A DNA stretch of 64,000 nucleotides. It comes from Pontiellaceae bacterium B12227. Its GTDB lineage: Bacteria; Verrucomicrobiota; Kiritimatiellia; Kiritimatiellales; Pontiellaceae. A model generated the notes under the pieces. That model did no database searches. It was not told the origin of the DNA and worked only from the letters and a program-made list of their open reading frames with translations. The stretch spans positions 1 through 64,000 of the forward strand of contig JAROAZ010000009.1 in the NCBI GenBank assembly GCA_029432775.1. The letters run 5' to 3'. The position numbers and the translations under genes are program-made. Below, in pieces: positions 17,524 through 25,782 of the stretch; the first letter of the stretch is position 1; every line of letters starts with the position of its first letter.

Positions 17524-19259
17524 GCGGGCACCACCTCTTTGCTGCAGGCATCAATCATTGCCGTGATTTGTTGATCCGTATAGCCCTCAACGTCCAGCGC
17601 ATCGTGCGGACAGATCGGCACGCAGGCGCCTTCTCCTTTACAGAGCGATTTGACCACAAAGGCCACTTCTTTTTCTCCGTGGTGAATCTTTTCGATGGCG
17701 CCGTAAGGGCAGGCCTTGAGACATTCATCGCACCAAAGGCACTTGTCGGTATCGACCCGTGCAATCAGCGGCTCGAGATCGACGAAGCCTTTCATGAGCA
17801 GGCCGCCCGCTTTGCTGACCGCCGCGAGCGACGCGCCGACACTTTCGGCCATCGTCTTCGGGCTTTGCGCCGAACCGGCGAGGAAGACCCCGTCGATCAC
17901 GGTTTCCACCGGACGCAGTTTAATGTGCAGCTCGTTCAGGAATCCGTCTTTACTGACCGGCAGCTTGAGCAGGTTCATCAGTGTCTCGTTCTTCTTGGGC
18001 ACCATGCCGGTGATCAGCACGACGAGGTCGGCTTGAATCTCCACCTCTTCGCCGCCCATCAGTTGGTCCTTTACGGTAACCACGAGTCCATCGGCGGTGT
18101 CGGCAACCGTTGGTGCTTCAGTATCCTGATAGCGCATGAAGACCGCGCCGCGGGTGCGCGCTTCTTCGTAGATCGTTTCGTTGTGTCCGTAGGTGCGGAT
18201 GTCGCGATAGAGGTGATACTGGTTCAGGTCGCCCGGTCGGTCTTCGAGACAGACGGCCATGTGCGTGCCGGCATTGCAGCAGTAGCGTGAGCAATACTGA
18301 TTCGGCTCGGGGCAGGCTTCGGTCTTCTTCTGGCGACTGCCCACGCAGTAGACAAACGCCACATTCTTGACCGGCTTGCCGTTATAGGTCAGCTCGCCAT
18401 CCTGCTGGTCGGCAAAGTCGCGGAACTGCGGCAGGGTGACGACCCCATCGAGGCCATAGCCAAATTCGCCTTGTTGCGGTTCGTAGGAATCGAAGCCGGT
18501 GGCAATAAGCATGGCACCGACCTGCAACTCGACCGAGTCGTGTTCGCCGACGCGGAGGGTGACCTTGAAGTCGCCGATATAGCCGCTCTTCGCGATCATT
18601 TCGGCATCGGTGTAGAGCATGATGTTGTCGCGACGCTTTACCTCGTCCAGCAGGTTCTTAACGATCTCGCTTCCATGCTGATCATCCGGCGCCATGCGGC
18701 CCCAGTTTTTTACGGTGCCGCCGGCGTCCTTTTCCTTTTCAGCGATGAAAACGGAAAGCCCCATGTCGGAGAGGGCCAGTGCGCCGCGCAGGCCGCTGAT
18801 GCCCGCGCCGATCACCAGCACCTTTGGAATGGTATCCACCCGCAGCGCGGTCAGCGGAACGGAGAGCGATGCTTTGGCAATGCCGGCGCGAACGAGGGCA
18901 ATGCCTTTTTCGGTGGCGCCGGTCTTGTCGTTGGTATGCGCCCACGAACACTGCTCGCGCAGGTTGACGTGCACGTACTGATATTTGTTGATGCCGCCGC
19001 GTTCCGCCATATCGCGGAAGGTGAACATATGCAGCTTCGGCGAGCAGGAGGCAATCACGAGTCCGTCGAGCTCCAGCCCCTGGATATCGTCAATCATTTC
19101 CTGCTGGGCCGCGTCGGAGCAGGTGAACATGTGGTTTTTGGAAACCACCACCCCCGGCTCGTTGGCGACCGCTTCGGCCACCGCCTTGACGTCAACATAG
19201 TCCGAAATATTTCCGCCGCAGTGGCAGATGAAAACACCGATTTTTCTTCCAATAGCCAT
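17520..19259 (-). CDS. hdrA: HdrA-like FAD/Fe-S oxidoreductase
   Basis: A 579-aa HdrA, the flavin subunit of heterodisulfide-reductase-type complexes. The N-terminal HdrA domain reads GVFICHCGGNI, then FTCSDAAQQEM, ASCSPKLHMFTFRD and LREQCSWAH, holding Cys12, 14, 47, 72 and 104. The FAD Rossmann site is GAGISG at 151-156. Two 4Fe-4S motifs lie at the C-terminus (CLWCDECLKACPYGA and CKGEGACVPICPHDA). The start at 19259 overlaps the upstream stop as TAATG. With MvhD, HdrBC and the HdrA-GltD fusion it could form an electron-bifurcating or confurcating complex in the cytoplasm; that activity is inferred. Confidence 0.93.
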   Translation of the reverse strand: MAIGRKIGVFICHCGGNISDYVDVKAVAEAVANEPGVVVSKNHMFTCSDAAQQEMIDDIQGLELDGLVIASCSPKLHMFTFRDMAERGGINKYQYVHVNLREQCSWAHTNDKTGATEKGIALVRAGIAKASLSVPLTALRVDTIPKVLVIGAGISGLRGALALSDMGLSVFIAEKEKDAGGTVKNWGRMAPDDQHGSEIVKNLLDEVKRRDNIMLYTDAEMIAKSGYIGDFKVTLRVGEHDSVELQVGAMLIATGFDSYEPQQGEFGYGLDGVVTLPQFRDFADQQDGELTYNGKPVKNVAFVYCVGSRQKKTEACPEPNQYCSRYCCNAGTHMAVCLEDRPGDLNQYHLYRDIRTYGHNETIYEEARTRGAVFMRYQDTEAPTVADTADGLVVTVKDQLMGGEEVEIQADLVVLITGMVPKKNETLMNLLKLPVSKDGFLNELHIKLRPVETVIDGVFLAGSAQSPKTMAESVGASLAAVSKAGGLLMKGFVDLEPLIARVDTDKCLWCDECLKACPYGAIEKIHHGEKEVAFVVKSLCKGEGACVPICPHDALDVEGYTDQQITAMIDACSKEVVPA

Positions 19260-21988
19260 TATGCTTTCCTCATTTTCTGAACGTAGCCTGCGGCCTGGGC
19301 CGACGAAGCGCACGCATGGAGCACCGTATCCGGAATGTCGCGCGCACCGATCACCGTGCCGGCGGCAAACAAGCCTTCAATATTGGTGCGTCCCGGTTCA
19401 CTGGTTGCATCCGGTTCCTTGATGTAGGCAAATTCATCGGCCTCGAGTTCGCTGCCCTTGAAGATCTTGAGCGATTCGAGATTGGGCAGGAAACCAACAG
19501 TCAGCACGACCATGTCGTGTTCCGCTTCTTTCAGTCCGCCTTCGCCTTCCATGTCTTCGTAGTGCAGCTTCAGATTGCCGCCTTCGATTTCATCGATGCG
19601 GGCGACCTTGCCCTTGGTATATTCCACGCCCATGCCTTTCGACTGTTCGTAGAATTCATCGTAGCCCTTGCCGAAGGCGCGGAAGTCGATGTAGTAAATC
19701 GTCACATCGGCCATCGGCAGTGCACCCATTACGAGCTGGGCGTGTTTGGCGGAATACATGCAACCGATGCGGCAGCAGAGCGGATTGCAGACCGTGTGAT
19801 CGCGCGATCCGTTGCAGAGCACGATGGCAATGCTTTCGGGTTCCTTACCGTCCGACGGGCGCAGCACGCCGTTGTACGGGCGGGTCGGCGCCAGCAGCCG
19901 ATCCATCTGCGGGCCGGAAATGACGTTGGGATATTTTCCGTAACCCATCAGTTCCTTGCCGGCCGGATCAAGGATCTCATAGCCGGTGGAAATGATCACC
20001 GAGCCGACGGTCATTTCCAGATTATCCGGACTCATGTCGAAGTTGATGCAGTCGCCGGGGCAGACGTTGACACACTCGCGGCATTGCGAGCAGTCGCCGC
20101 AGCCGAGGCACCGGTTGGCGGAATCGCGCGCTTCGCTCTCGGTCATCGTTTCTTCATAGGCCTCGAAACTTTGAATCCGTTTGTGCGGCTCAAGCTCGCG
20201 CAGTGCGGTCGGCGCAACGGTGGAGCACTTTGAAGAGCAGGAAACAATTTCATCCTTATCGGCCATTTCCAGTTCCGTTTCAAAACCCACCTCGAGCGAT
20301 TCGCCCTTGAGCATGCGGTCGATGTAGAACGCGGCTTTACGGCCTTGTCCCATGGCTTCGACGATAATCGACGGGCCGAGTACGGCGTCGCCGCCGGCAA
20401 AGACCATCGGGTCCGCGGTCTGGAGGGTTTGCGCATTAACCGGGATGGTTTTATTGCCGTTCAGCGCCAGTTCGTCTTCGAACGGGATAGTGCTTGGCGA
20501 AAGACCGACGGCCATCACGACGACGTCGGCATCGATCTGTTGCTCAGTGCCTTCGGCCGTGGAGAAGCCGGTCATGCGGCCGTTTTCATCGAAGTCGATT
20601 TTGTCGACTTTGAGGACCTCGAGTTTACTCTTGCCGGACTCATCTTTGAAGATGCGTTTGGTGGAGACGCCAGCATAAATTGTAATACCTTCTTCGAGAG
20701 CCTCGCGGACCTCAAAATCAAGCGCCGGCATTTTATCCTGCTCTTCAAGGCAGACGATCGAGACGCTTTTGGTGCCCATGCGGACCGCAGCGCGGGCGAC
20801 ATCAAGCGCCACGTTGCCGCCGCCGAGGACGACAAAATCTTTATCTTCGATATCGGGCAGTTCTTCGCCGACGTTGGTCTCGCGCAGAAAGTTCATGCAG
20901 TCGGTCATGTCCGTCAGATCGTTTCCAGTGATTGGAATAATGCGCGGGTTCTGGTTGCCGACGCCAACAAAGACGGCGTCGTAGCCCGCTTCCTTCAGCG
21001 AGGAAATGCTCTCTACGGTAGTGTTGGTTTTAATCTCCACGCCGAGCGCGGTAATGTTTTTGATATCGCGGTCGAGCAGCGATTTCGGCATGCGGTAGGC
21101 GGGCATTCCATGGCGCAGCATGCCGCCGGCCTGCGGCTCGGCTTCGTAGACCGTCACCTGATGGCCCTGTTTGGCCAGATGGAACGCGGCGGTCAGTCCG
21201 CCGGGGCCGGAACCAATGATGGCGACCTTGGAGTCGAGCTGGGTTTCGACCGGACCGTAGTCGGGCTCGGGATGGCGATCGTAGTACCAGTCGACCATGA
21301 AGCGTTTGATGGCGCGGATATTGACCGAGCCTTCCATTTCGTCACGGGTGCATTCGCCTTCGCACGGGGCATAGCAGGCGCGGCTGAGGCTGCCGACCAG
21401 CGGGGCGTCGGCCAGATGGAGTTTGAAACCTTCTTCATATTTACCGGCACGGACGAGCGAAACAAAGCCGCTCGGCTTTACGCCGGCCGGGCAGGTGTGC
21501 GTGCAGGGGGGCTGAGCACTGCGGCTGATAACCGCCTTTTTCGGAATGGCCTGCGGGAACGGAATATGTGCCGCGCGACGGGCAATCATGTTGTAGTTGT
21601 ATTCGTCGGGAATCGGCACCGTGCAGACACTTTCGCACTGGCCGCAGCCCGTACAGGTGGTCTGGTCGACATAGGTCGGCTTCTTATGCATGTTCACGTG
21701 GAACGTGCCGTCGGCATTTTTCGTGACGGCGTCCACCTCGCTGTAGGTCATCAGTGTAATATTCGGATGGTGCAGGCTCTGGGCCATCTTCGGGGTCGAG
21801 ATGCAGCTGGCGCAGTCGAGGGTCGGGAAGACTTTAGAGAGCAGAATTGTGCGTCCACCGATGCTGGGATCTTTTTCGACGAGCAGCACGTTATATCCCA
21901 TGTCGCCGAGGGAAAGAGAGGCTTCCATGCCGGCGGTGCCGGCGCCCACGACCATTACATCGTAGTCCATATCATTTTTATCGCTCAT
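19259..21988 (-). CDS. HdrA-type protein with an inserted GltD/NfnB-like NAD(P)H oxidoreductase domain
   Basis: A 909-aa fusion. Residues 1-125 are the HdrA FAD segment (GAGTAG 15-20, DCASC with Cys59/Cys62, ferredoxin CTGCGQCESVC 112-122). Residues about 160-560 are a complete glutamate-synthase-small-subunit type module: PCTHTCPAG near 161, second FAD site GSGPGG 259-264, and NAD(P) site GGGN 389-392. HdrA sequence then resumes with a ferredoxin cluster (CLGCGDCSQCRECVNVCPGDC, 627-647) and a second half of the flavin domain. The insertion would let NAD(P)H feed or drain the Hdr complex. It overlaps mvhD (ATGA) upstream and hdrA (TAATG) downstream. Confidence 0.92.
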   Translation of the reverse strand: MSDKNDMDYDVMVVGAGTAGMEASLSLGDMGYNVLLVEKDPSIGGRTILLSKVFPTLDCASCISTPKMAQSLHHPNITLMTYSEVDAVTKNADGTFHVNMHKKPTYVDQTTCTGCGQCESVCTVPIPDEYNYNMIARRAAHIPFPQAIPKKAVISRSAQPPCTHTCPAGVKPSGFVSLVRAGKYEEGFKLHLADAPLVGSLSRACYAPCEGECTRDEMEGSVNIRAIKRFMVDWYYDRHPEPDYGPVETQLDSKVAIIGSGPGGLTAAFHLAKQGHQVTVYEAEPQAGGMLRHGMPAYRMPKSLLDRDIKNITALGVEIKTNTTVESISSLKEAGYDAVFVGVGNQNPRIIPITGNDLTDMTDCMNFLRETNVGEELPDIEDKDFVVLGGGNVALDVARAAVRMGTKSVSIVCLEEQDKMPALDFEVREALEEGITIYAGVSTKRIFKDESGKSKLEVLKVDKIDFDENGRMTGFSTAEGTEQQIDADVVVMAVGLSPSTIPFEDELALNGNKTIPVNAQTLQTADPMVFAGGDAVLGPSIIVEAMGQGRKAAFYIDRMLKGESLEVGFETELEMADKDEIVSCSSKCSTVAPTALRELEPHKRIQSFEAYEETMTESEARDSANRCLGCGDCSQCRECVNVCPGDCINFDMSPDNLEMTVGSVIISTGYEILDPAGKELMGYGKYPNVISGPQMDRLLAPTRPYNGVLRPSDGKEPESIAIVLCNGSRDHTVCNPLCCRIGCMYSAKHAQLVMGALPMADVTIYYIDFRAFGKGYDEFYEQSKGMGVEYTKGKVARIDEIEGGNLKLHYEDMEGEGGLKEAEHDMVVLTVGFLPNLESLKIFKGSELEADEFAYIKEPDATSEPGRTNIEGLFAAGTVIGARDIPDTVLHACASSAQAAGYVQKMRKA
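20921..20935. repeat. TTCCA-N5-TGGAA copy inside the HdrA-GltD gene
   Basis: TTCCAGTGATTGGAA, in frame as IPITGN (about residue 351). Confidence 0.95.
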
Positions 21989-22389
21989 TTTTCCTCCAAC
22001 TTGATGAGGTCTTTCTGGAATGCGTTCATGTGCGCTACAAAGTTATCGGCACAGACGGAACAGAGACCGGACATCTTGAGCCGCTTGGGGCTGATGTCAT
22101 TTTCTTTCATGAGATCCTGGGCCTGCTTGATGAGGGCGCTGGTGCGCGGGGTGCAGTCGGCCAGAAAGGAGCAGTCGCCTCCGCAACCGGCAACGAAGAC
22201 GCCGTCAAAGCCCTGCTTGATTGCGTGGATAATCCACGAAGGTTTTACGCCGCTGGAACAGGGCAGGGGAATGACCTGAACCTCAGTGGAATAGTGCATG
22301 TGCGCACTGCCGGCCAAATCGATGCCGGGGTCGGAGATGCTGTTGGTCGAAAAGACCAGGATCTTGGGTTGGGGTTCGTTGCTTTTCAT
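21985..22389 (-). CDS. MvhD/FlpD-like iron-sulfur subunit
   Basis: A 134-aa protein of the methyl-viologen-reducing hydrogenase delta (MvhD) family, which passes electrons into HdrA through a 2Fe-2S cluster. Family cysteines are visible in PLPCSSGVKPSWIIHAIKQGFDGVFVAGCGGDCSFLADCTPR and LCSVCADNF. No hydrogenase or formate dehydrogenase gene is nearby, so the electron partner is more likely the NAD(P)H module of the adjacent fusion. Its stop overlaps the next start as ATGA. Confidence 0.9.
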   Translation of the reverse strand: MKSNEPQPKILVFSTNSISDPGIDLAGSAHMHYSTEVQVIPLPCSSGVKPSWIIHAIKQGFDGVFVAGCGGDCSFLADCTPRTSALIKQAQDLMKENDISPKRLKMSGLCSVCADNFVAHMNAFQKDLIKLEEK

Positions 22390-22408
22390 CGCGCTGCCTT
22401 GTGTTTTT

Positions 22409-22465
22409 CCACAGATTTCACCGATTAGGGGATTAATAAATCTGCTTAATCTGAGAAATCTGTGG
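22409..22465. repeat. Inverted repeat between tusA and mvhD
   Basis: CCACAGATTTC (22409-22419) and GAAATCTGTGG (22455-22465) are perfectly complementary 11-mers around an AT-rich loop. It lies inside the operon and may be a mobile intergenic repeat or a processing stem. Confidence 0.7.
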
Positions 22466-22485
22466 ATTCAGTTCTGTTGGTGCTG

Positions 22486-22737
22486 CTATCCGTTTTTCTT
22501 CATGTAAACGCGCCAGTAACCGTCGTCTTCATAATCGCCAACGTATTCATGTTTCATCTTTTTGCTCCAGCGCTGGATATCGATGATGGTGCCTTCGTCA
22601 GAAGACATCACGCACATCACGCCGCCTACCGGGCAGTCGCCAATCGCGCGTTTTGCGTCGAGCAGTGGTCCGGGGCAGGCGGTTCCGCGTGCGTCTACTT
22701 CTACTGCTACTTCTAATGCTTTGAGTTCTTCGCTCAT
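22486..22737 (-). CDS. tusA: TusA-family sulfur carrier
   Basis: An 83-aa TusA-type protein that carries sulfur as a persulfide on the cysteine of its CPGP motif (ARGTACPGPLLDAKRAI, near residues 18-34). The remainder has the two-layer alpha/beta pattern with GVMCVMSSDEGTIIDIQRWSKKM. It lies between dsrE and mvhD in the Hdr operon, where TusA and DsrE homologues are thought to deliver sulfane sulfur to Hdr-type enzymes. A TusA domain is also present inside the 820-aa fusion 10 kb away. Confidence 0.92.
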   Translation of the reverse strand: MSEELKALEVAVEVDARGTACPGPLLDAKRAIGDCPVGGVMCVMSSDEGTIIDIQRWSKKMKHEYVGDYEDDGYWRVYMKKNG

Positions 22738-22781
22738 GGTGTTTCTCCTTATGTTTAACTAGTAATTCGTGACGGTTGAGC

Positions 22782-22814
22782 CGTGAGGCGTACATTTCAA
22801 AATCACGCCTCACG
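22782..22814. repeat. Inverted repeat CGTGAGGCGT between dsrE and tusA
   Basis: CGTGAGGCGT (22782-22791) pairs perfectly with ACGCCTCACG (22805-22814). Related CATGCCTCA...CGTTTC sequences occur near 46348 and 56834. Confidence 0.7.
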
Positions 22815-22831
22815 TTTCACTTTTCATTCCC

Positions 22832-23386
22832 CTACATAAACCAACACTGCTTGGCTTCCTGGAACATGCCGACAAAGGCACCGACGCCGACATAGTCGAT
22901 ATGCGGGTAGTCGATCATCTCTTCCTTCTTCATGCCCATCACATCCATGGCCATCGTGCAGACGTGAATGCGGATGCCGAATTCGCCGGCGTCCTTCATC
23001 AGCTCGTCGAGTGACTTGGCCTTGTGCATTTTCATGACTGCCTGAATCATCGGAGGACCCATGCCCATCATCTGCATCTTGGAAAGCGGGAGCTTGCTGG
23101 CCTGCTTCGGCAGCATGGCGCCGAACATTTTTCCAAGGAAATCCTTCTTCGGCTTCTTTTTCGGATCGCGCAGGGCGGACAGTCCCCAGAAGGTGAAGAA
23201 CATATCCACTTCCATGTCATAGGCGGCTGCACCCAGGGCGATAATGAAGGCGGCCATCGTTTTATCGTAGTCGCCATCCATCACACCAAGGCAGAGGCTG
23301 TCGTTCGGGGCATTTTCTTCCAACGCTTCAACGCGCGCCATCAGGGACTTGATTGTTTCTTCCTGGCTCATAGTGTCTTCACTCAT
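22832..23386 (-). CDS. DsrE2-like sulfurtransferase
   Basis: A 184-aa DsrE/DsrF-family protein of the DsrE2 type. Marks: LGVMDGDYDKTMAAFIIALGAAAYDMEVDMFFTFWGLSALR, a hydrophobic/Met-rich middle (GKMFGAMLPKQASKLPLSKMQMMGMGP) and the presumed sulfur-binding cysteine in IHVCTMAMDVMGMKKEEM. It is clearly homologous to the C-terminal domain of the 820-aa fusion. The start at 23386 has GGTGGAG upstream. It is the first enzyme gene after arsR in the Hdr operon and probably hands sulfane sulfur to TusA. Confidence 0.9.
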   Translation of the reverse strand: MSEDTMSQEETIKSLMARVEALEENAPNDSLCLGVMDGDYDKTMAAFIIALGAAAYDMEVDMFFTFWGLSALRDPKKKPKKDFLGKMFGAMLPKQASKLPLSKMQMMGMGPPMIQAVMKMHKAKSLDELMKDAGEFGIRIHVCTMAMDVMGMKKEEMIDYPHIDYVGVGAFVGMFQEAKQCWFM

Positions 23387-23407
23387 AGTTTATTCTCCAC
23401 CGGTTTG

Positions 23408-23758
23408 TTAATGGGTTAAAATGGTATCTTCGTCGTAGTCACGCGCTTTGCGACCCTGCGATTCCATCTCATCGAGCAGGATTTCGCGGACGAGATGGCA
23501 GCCTTCGATGATTTTGGGATTCTTGAGGCGGTAATAGACGGTTTGCCCATCCTTGCGGGTAACAACAACATTCTTATCTTTCATATTGCGCAGGTGCTGA
23601 CTGACGGCACTGACGGAAGATTCGAGGGTGTCTGCAATGGCGCCAACGCACTGTTCGCCATGGCTTAAAAGCTCAACAATCGCCAGCCGCTTGGCATTGG
23701 CCATGGTCTGGTACAGTTCAGCCTGCAGTTCAAAAATTTCGAGGTTGCATGGTTTCAT
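23408..23758 (-). CDS. ArsR-family repressor, SqrR/BigR-like
   Basis: A 116-aa winged-helix regulator. The pattern ELYQTMANAKRLAIVELLSHGEQCVGAIADTLESSVSAVSQHLRNMKDKNVVVTRKDGQTVYYRLKNPKIIEGCHLV closely follows the persulfide sensors SqrR/BigR, including one cysteine after the second helix (HGEQC) and one in the C-terminal helix (IEGC), the pair that forms a tetrasulfide bridge in those proteins. It is the first gene of the Hdr operon, so autoregulation is likely. An AT-rich dyad lies about 50 bases upstream. The start at 23758 is chosen by homology. Confidence 0.88.
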   Translation of the reverse strand: MKPCNLEIFELQAELYQTMANAKRLAIVELLSHGEQCVGAIADTLESSVSAVSQHLRNMKDKNVVVTRKDGQTVYYRLKNPKIIEGCHLVREILLDEMESQGRKARDYDEDTILTH

Positions 23759-23805
23759 GTTTTCTAAAATACACAGTGGCAAGAGAAAATAAAGAACAAT
23801 AATAG

Positions 23806-23819
23806 AATATCATAATATT
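23806..23819. promoter_or_regulatory. Putative ArsR operator, site 3
   Basis: AATAT-CATA-ATATT is a 5+4+5 dyad 48 bases upstream of the arsR that opens the Hdr operon. ATCATAATATT is identical to the site at 27562. Confidence 0.5.
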
Positions 23820-24043
23820 GTAATGAAAGCGCGCATGATTATAATAATGTGCGTGTTTTAAATAGCCCCTGATTTATGGGGTGAAAGTGGAATTTGTGGC
23901 GTGCGACTTGGTTTGGGGGTTAACAAAGATTATGCCGGTAAAAGTGTGAAATTCAGCAGAAAACATGATGATGGAGAGCGCCTCCCGTCATAGGCGTCAC
24001 CGCCCAATGGGTGGAAAGCGGTCCAACTTTGAGGTCCAACCGG

Positions 24044-25168
24044 TTAGTTTTTTCCAATATTTGGAAAATGGGAATCGGGGTAGGGAGAAGGGCTCTGCAA
24101 GGCATCCGTTGTGCAGGTGGCGTCGCACCGCCCGCATTGGATACAATTAAAGTCGCTCACCTGAACCTGTCGTTTTACCTTGTCGGCTGTAATTGCCTGG
24201 GTGGGGCAGGTTTTGGTGCACATAACGCAGGTAAAACAACTTTCGGGATCAATCTTCCGCTTCCTCAAACCGAGCCGGGAAAACAGACCGAGCAACGGTC
24301 CGTATGGGCAGACAAAGCGGCAGAACGGACGCGGGATAAAAATGCCGAGCAGCAGAACGGCGCTTAGCGTCAGCCAGACGGTGAGATCCCCGACAAGTAA
24401 GAGTCCGGGTTCCGTAAGCGTTCCGTTCATGAGGTCGGCCAGTTGGCCGACCCAGGCGTGGCCCGTAAAGAAAATGGGTTTGTAGACATCCAGTTTACAG
24501 GCGAGAAAAATACCGCTGCGCAGTGCACCCCATGCGGTGGCTATCAGCAGGACAATCGGGATGAGCCCAAGAATTTGATTGAGCCGGTTGGGAAGCTGAA
24601 TTCCGTTTTTGCGCGCCAGCAGATGCTGGATGGCTCCGAGCGGGCAGGCCGATGTGCAGAAGACGCGGCCGAAGAAAAAAGCGGTTATCAACGGAAGCAT
24701 AAACAGGATGGCCACCGTTTTTCCGATCAGTTCCGGTGCGGCGAGTCCCATAAAGAAATTGGCCGTGGCTCCGACGGGACAGATGCAACCGCCGCGAAAG
24801 AGACCGAAATAGAGCAATCCGATGATCGATAGGGCCGTGATTTTCTTTTTGTCATGATGTCGCACGGAAAGCAGGCTCGCCGCAATCAGCAACGCGGCAA
24901 GTACGACCAGGTCGACAACTTCCCAGCTGAACACTTCATGATGAAATTCCTGCGGGACATAGGCTTCTTTGTAGTCGGCCAGCTCCGGCGTCGGGGGGCG
25001 TTCGCAATCCTCTACCTCGTTTTGTGCGAAGGTTGGGGCGGATAGAAGAAGAAGGATAAAAAATAGGATTATATGGAGCGCCGACCTCTGTGTCGTCCTA
25101 ATGGAGGAATGGCCGCGCAGGGATAGGACGGAACAGAGCCCGTCCCTCCATTGAGAAATCCGGATCAA
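24044..25168 (-). CDS. NapH/NosR-like membrane 4Fe-4S protein
   Basis: A membrane iron-sulfur protein of the polyferredoxin type. After a signal-like helix (IILFFILLLLSAPTFA) come about five membrane segments with paired cysteine motifs facing the membrane (GGCICPVGA, VFCTSACPLGA, RPFCRFVCPYGP). Two 4Fe-4S motifs are at the C-terminus (CFTCVMCTKTCP and CIQCGRCDATC). It probably moves electrons between the quinone pool and the periplasmic ferredoxin encoded upstream. The start is uncertain: the TTG at 25168 overlaps the upstream TGA, but the first 30 codons run through an intergenic-type repeat. The last residues (FPNIGKN) are encoded by the dispersed palindrome. Confidence 0.82.
   Translation of the reverse strand: MIRISQWRDGLCSVLSLRGHSSIRTTQRSALHIILFFILLLLSAPTFAQNEVEDCERPPTPELADYKEAYVPQEFHHEVFSWEVVDLVVLAALLIAASLLSVRHHDKKKITALSIIGLLYFGLFRGGCICPVGATANFFMGLAAPELIGKTVAILFMLPLITAFFFGRVFCTSACPLGAIQHLLARKNGIQLPNRLNQILGLIPIVLLIATAWGALRSGIFLACKLDVYKPIFFTGHAWVGQLADLMNGTLTEPGLLLVGDLTVWLTLSAVLLLGIFIPRPFCRFVCPYGPLLGLFSRLGLRKRKIDPESCFTCVMCTKTCPTQAITADKVKRQVQVSDFNCIQCGRCDATCTTDALQSPSPYPDSHFPNIGKN
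24052..24066. repeat. TTCCA-N5-TGGAA copy at the end of the NapH-like gene
   Basis: TTCCAATATTTGGAA; it encodes the C-terminal FPNIGK. Confidence 0.95.
25100..25158. repeat. Repeat-like insert at the 5' end of the NapH-like gene
   Basis: AATGGAGG (25100-25107) and CCTCCATT near 25145-25152 bracket a GC-rich stretch with GGACGGAACAGAGCCCGTCC. It reads like an intergenic repeat that has become the N-terminal codons. Confidence 0.45.
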
Positions 25169-25782
25169 GCGCTTTCTCCCATCATATAGTTGGAGTCAAA
25201 CCAGTAGTCGCCGCGGTAATCATCGACCGGTTCGCGTGGAATACGTTCGATGGCATCGTGCGGACAGGCGACGGCAATGGCGCATTCGTTGCATCCGAGG
25301 CAAAGGTCGGGACGGATGGCAAGGAACATAGATCGGGTTCCGTGATGGTTGCAACGCCTGGTACATTGTCCGCAGGCAATGCAGAGTTTCGGGTCCTGTG
25401 CGTAGAGGAACATGCCGTCGGTCCCTCCGCTGAAATTGATACGGGTAACGGCATTGACCGGGCAGACGCGATGGCCTTCGCTTTCGATCTTGTCGGAGTC
25501 GATGTGTGTTTCGGTAATGTGGCCATAGCAGACGACACAGTTGGAGCATTTTTTCGGATCGTTCAGCGCTTTTACCGCCGAAGGTTTTCGCACGCAGCTT
25601 GTTTCGCACAGCCCGCAGGAGGTACATTTTTCAGGATCGATCTGCCAGGCGAAGCGCCGGGCCTGGGCAACAAAATCGGCCTCTTCCGAGGGAGGCGAAA
25701 AAAGCCGAAAAGCGGCACCGCCCAGTGTGACGGCTCCGAGCAGCTGGCCGCCGAGGCGGAGATAGTTTCTTCGGGAACTCAT
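25165..25782 (-). CDS. Tat-exported polyferredoxin (NapG/RnfB-like)
   Basis: A 205-aa ferredoxin with a twin-arginine start (SSRRNYLRLGGQLLGAVTLGG) and four 4Fe-4S motifs: CTSCGLCETSC, CSNCVVCYGH...CPVNA, CIACGQCTRRCN and CLGCNECAIAVACPHDA. It would carry electrons on the outer face of the membrane, paired with the NapH-like protein encoded just downstream (ATGA-type overlap). It overlaps the PhnD-like gene upstream in the same way, so the four-gene module is translationally coupled. Confidence 0.87.
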   Translation of the reverse strand: MSSRRNYLRLGGQLLGAVTLGGAAFRLFSPPSEEADFVAQARRFAWQIDPEKCTSCGLCETSCVRKPSAVKALNDPKKCSNCVVCYGHITETHIDSDKIESEGHRVCPVNAVTRINFSGGTDGMFLYAQDPKLCIACGQCTRRCNHHGTRSMFLAIRPDLCLGCNECAIAVACPHDAIERIPREPVDDYRGDYWFDSNYMMGESA

